Notes under the pieces: model-generated
Told to the model about the DNA's origin: nothing
Database searches by the model: none
Seen by the model: the letters and a program-made list of their open reading frames with translations, nothing else
Program-made: the position numbers and the translations under genes
NCBI RefSeq assembly: GCF_032362555.1
Contig: NC_083513.1
Coordinates: 5,766,001 to 5,830,000 of the forward strand
DNA from: Amyelois transitella
Taxonomy: Eukaryota > Arthropoda > Insecta > Lepidoptera > Pyralidae
Reading direction: 5' to 3'
DNA length: 64,000 nucleotides
In this document: positions 61,579 to 64,000 of the stretch, piece by piece
Numbering within the stretch: position 1 is the stretch's first letter
Layout of the letters: every line of letters begins with the position of its first letter

Positions 61579-64000
61579 TACTGAGTAGAATTAGTAGGTA
61601 TCTTGAGTAATAACAGCAAATTTTCAAAAATTGGCCAATAAATTATCAACATCTTCGTCGGAATAACTAGGTTGTTTCCTGCAAAAGTTTTTCATCTATC
61701 TAAGAAATGGTATCGATTGACCGATAAAAGACAATGCAGCGTGAGTTCCCGCGGAGGACACGCACAGCTCGTAATGAAACTGAGCACGCGATGACTTCTT
61801 CCTGCTTCGAACGCTCGTAACCTTCAAGGACTTCGATATGAAACATCGACACTATAGAAGATAACACGTGGGTGTCAATACTATTTATACAATGACTCTT
61901 TAAGAAAGTACTCAAGTTATACACTCTTTATGGAGAAATAGCTTAAAGATGGTCTTAAAAGACGCTGCAAACTCAATAAAGTTGAGAGAGAGTCCCGAAG
62001 GATAGTAGCAGAGGATATACGATAATAAGAAATAAAATCTCCGCATAAAGGCCTGCACGTACCCACGTAACTACGTAAAGTTAAATATTTAAATGGATGT
62101 ACGTACATAAAAATAAAGAAAGGTACCTGGCGTAACTATATATTATTTAATAAAGACATAACAATTATTAAGTGATATGAAGTATCCCATAATAATGAAA
62201 AAATATGTTTGAATTTGAATTAAGAATTCCAATTTCATTTTTTTTTGGTGTTTATAGGCCTTTGATAAATAATTTATTGGTGGTTGCAAAAGTTGCACAG
62301 GCCATACAGGAGTCGCTTCGTGTAAACAAAACAACCTGACTTAACCAATTCCAGATCATAGTCAAACGGCACCCCGGGCTCCTCTCCGGAGAAGTGAGGA
62401 TGTAACTAGAATATTGCTGTGAATTTTATATACTTATTAAGCTTTATTTCTAGACAGTCTTTGCATTTTGACTCCACAATTTAAATCAGATCACCGGGGT
62501 CGAATGTTCATATTTCTACTGGCAACTTTCGCCGTATTGTGGCGTCACGTCATCAGATTGTTTTCAGGCATAACTATCTACTTAAATCTTACTTGTACCT
62601 ACTTAGACTTATTATGATCACGATGGATTATAATTATAGTATTTTCAAGATCAATGTCAAAATAAGAAATATATTTTATCGATAGTTTTAATTAGGTGAT
62701 TTAGTAGATTGGTACTCGTATTAGATTAATGCATAAAAGGAAGATTGTCTGGTAAAGTGACATATCAACACTCAGTTTATACCACTGGGTTTAGAGATTA
62801 TAAATTTGGCGTGTAGGTTTCTTATGAAGTTAATGGATGCACCAAAAGTTCATTTCTTCTCAGTTCAGACTTTAACTCAGGCGGATTCGCGAGCGTACTT
62901 ATTGATTGGTACTACGTTTTTGATTGGTCATCATGATTTCCCTAGTTAGTTTCCTTAGTAAAAAAACCAATTTCGTTAAATAAAGTTGCTATAACATTGA
63001 AACCAGTGACCATATCGTAATCGACCACAATGCGTAATCTCGATACGTCATGATGCTGCAATGACGTTCATAGTGTGCGTTATTGAAATTGATGCCGAGT
63101 TCACTTGGATTACTACCCTGTTTAAAGACCATGATCAGAACCTCAGACGTAAACCGTAGTGGGAACTGGCCCTATGGGAATTTCAAATCCATAGACTCAG
63201 CAGGTTTCTTTTTCTTGAATTTTAGAGCCAACTCTTATCGGTGGAGTTATGTGGAGCTTCCTATATTAATATCGTTTCTTTGTTAATTTTTAAAGTCCAT
63301 ATTTCACATGTATTAAATTCAATCATCTTATTATAGTAGACAAAAAAAGGAATTGACACAGTGGTTTGGGCTGTGCGTTGTCTGTCAGTCAATCACTTAG
63401 TAACAAAGAGTTTTATATTTATAGATAAATATAATATATAAATATATACGGGATAAACAACACAGATTGTAAAATAGATAATTACGAGTACCTAACAATT
63501 ACAGGCAGTAAGCACCGTGCTTTTGGTAATAGAAAATTTAAATAATAAAGTGAGTTTAGTGAATCAATTTAATTGAATAGGTAAACAAGATAATTTTGGA
63601 GGGGCACCAAGTCGCCACGTCAGGCTGCATATCGACTGAATTACATTTTATCTCCATTTCGTGAATTGCATACGTCTATTTTATCGCATGATATCATAAA
63701 GCTGGTATGCCATCCAGCTGAAATAAAATGTAGTGACATAACATAATATTTGTATACTAAGAATACCAAACCGATGTGCTGTTCATAGCTGTTGATCAGA
63801 ATGTTGTCATTATATCAATACTCAATTTATTTCCTTGCATCGATTTAAAGAGGTTCAAAGTTTTTATAACTAGATTTTCATTACATCGTTTATTATGATC
63901 GTTGTATTTGGCGACAGAGCTTTTGAGCATTGAGAAATTACTCAATCCTCATTAAAGCAGATCTTAATTACCTTATCGGTAAATATTTCATAATATTCGT
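61579..64000. other. Right-edge non-coding region
   Basis: AT-rich DNA with a GC-richer patch at 61730-61860, the repeats described at 62127-62400, and nothing that I can support as an exon or RNA gene. Confidence 0.45.
62214..62400 (-). repeat. Lepidopteran interspersed repeat
   Basis: On the minus strand it reads CATCCTCACTTCTCCGGAGA, GGGGTGCCGTTTGACTATGA, GGTTAAGTCAGG and TACACGAAGCGACTCC, a well-known moth repeat. A second, shorter piece on the plus strand at about 19505-19560 (ACACGAAGCGACTCCCGTCT) lies in the intron upstream of the unc80 start codon. Confidence 0.6.

Overview
The window looks like a piece of a lepidopteran (moth or butterfly) nuclear genome. It is AT-rich and its genes are split by many short introns with GT-AG borders. 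It is littered with repeats I recognise as lepidopteran: a SINE ending in (TATG)n, a tRNA-like SINE, RTE-type and CR1/L2-type LINEs, and Helitron-like elements ending in CTAG. Species cannot be fixed from sequence alone.

Layout. (1) Positions 1-19402, minus strand: the 5' two thirds of unc80, the large auxiliary subunit of the NALCN sodium-leak channel. I traced 41 coding exons whose phases all join, giving 2139 residues from the start codon at 19402-19400 to the left edge, where the gene runs out of the window. A GC-richer non-coding first exon/promoter lies near 20.0-20.15 kb. (2) 22699-25803, plus strand: a nine-exon gene for a 453-residue protein I do not recognise. It has an N-terminal amphipathic helix that fits the RII-binding consensus of A-kinase anchoring proteins. 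(3) 26399-32153, plus strand: Mlc1, the myosin essential (alkali) light chain, with two alternative last exons. (4) 35.28-36.52 kb, plus strand: GC-rich promoter, non-coding exon and first coding exon of a further gene whose remaining exons I could not find, followed by a tRNA-Glu(UUC) at 38469-38540. (5) 39.7-64 kb: mainly repeat-filled intergenic or intronic DNA. It holds a CR1/L2-type LINE with an intact 1003-codon ORF2 (39.7-43.7 kb), two RTE copies (47.1-49.1 and 57.07-58.39 kb, the second with a clear 12-bp target duplication), an orphan coding fragment next to the first RTE copy, a possible minus-strand first exon at 59.1 kb, Helitron-like elements and several almost perfect hairpins.

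The host genes do not form an operon. unc80 acts in neuronal excitability and Mlc1 in muscle contraction. unc80 and the orphan gene are divergent (about 2.5 kb between unc80's probable promoter and the orphan start codon), and Mlc1 starts about 0.6 kb after the orphan gene. The points most worth following up are the orphan AKAP-like gene, the Mlc1 alternative tail, the shared 3' end of the abundant SINE and the RTE LINE, and the cluster of near-perfect inverted repeats.
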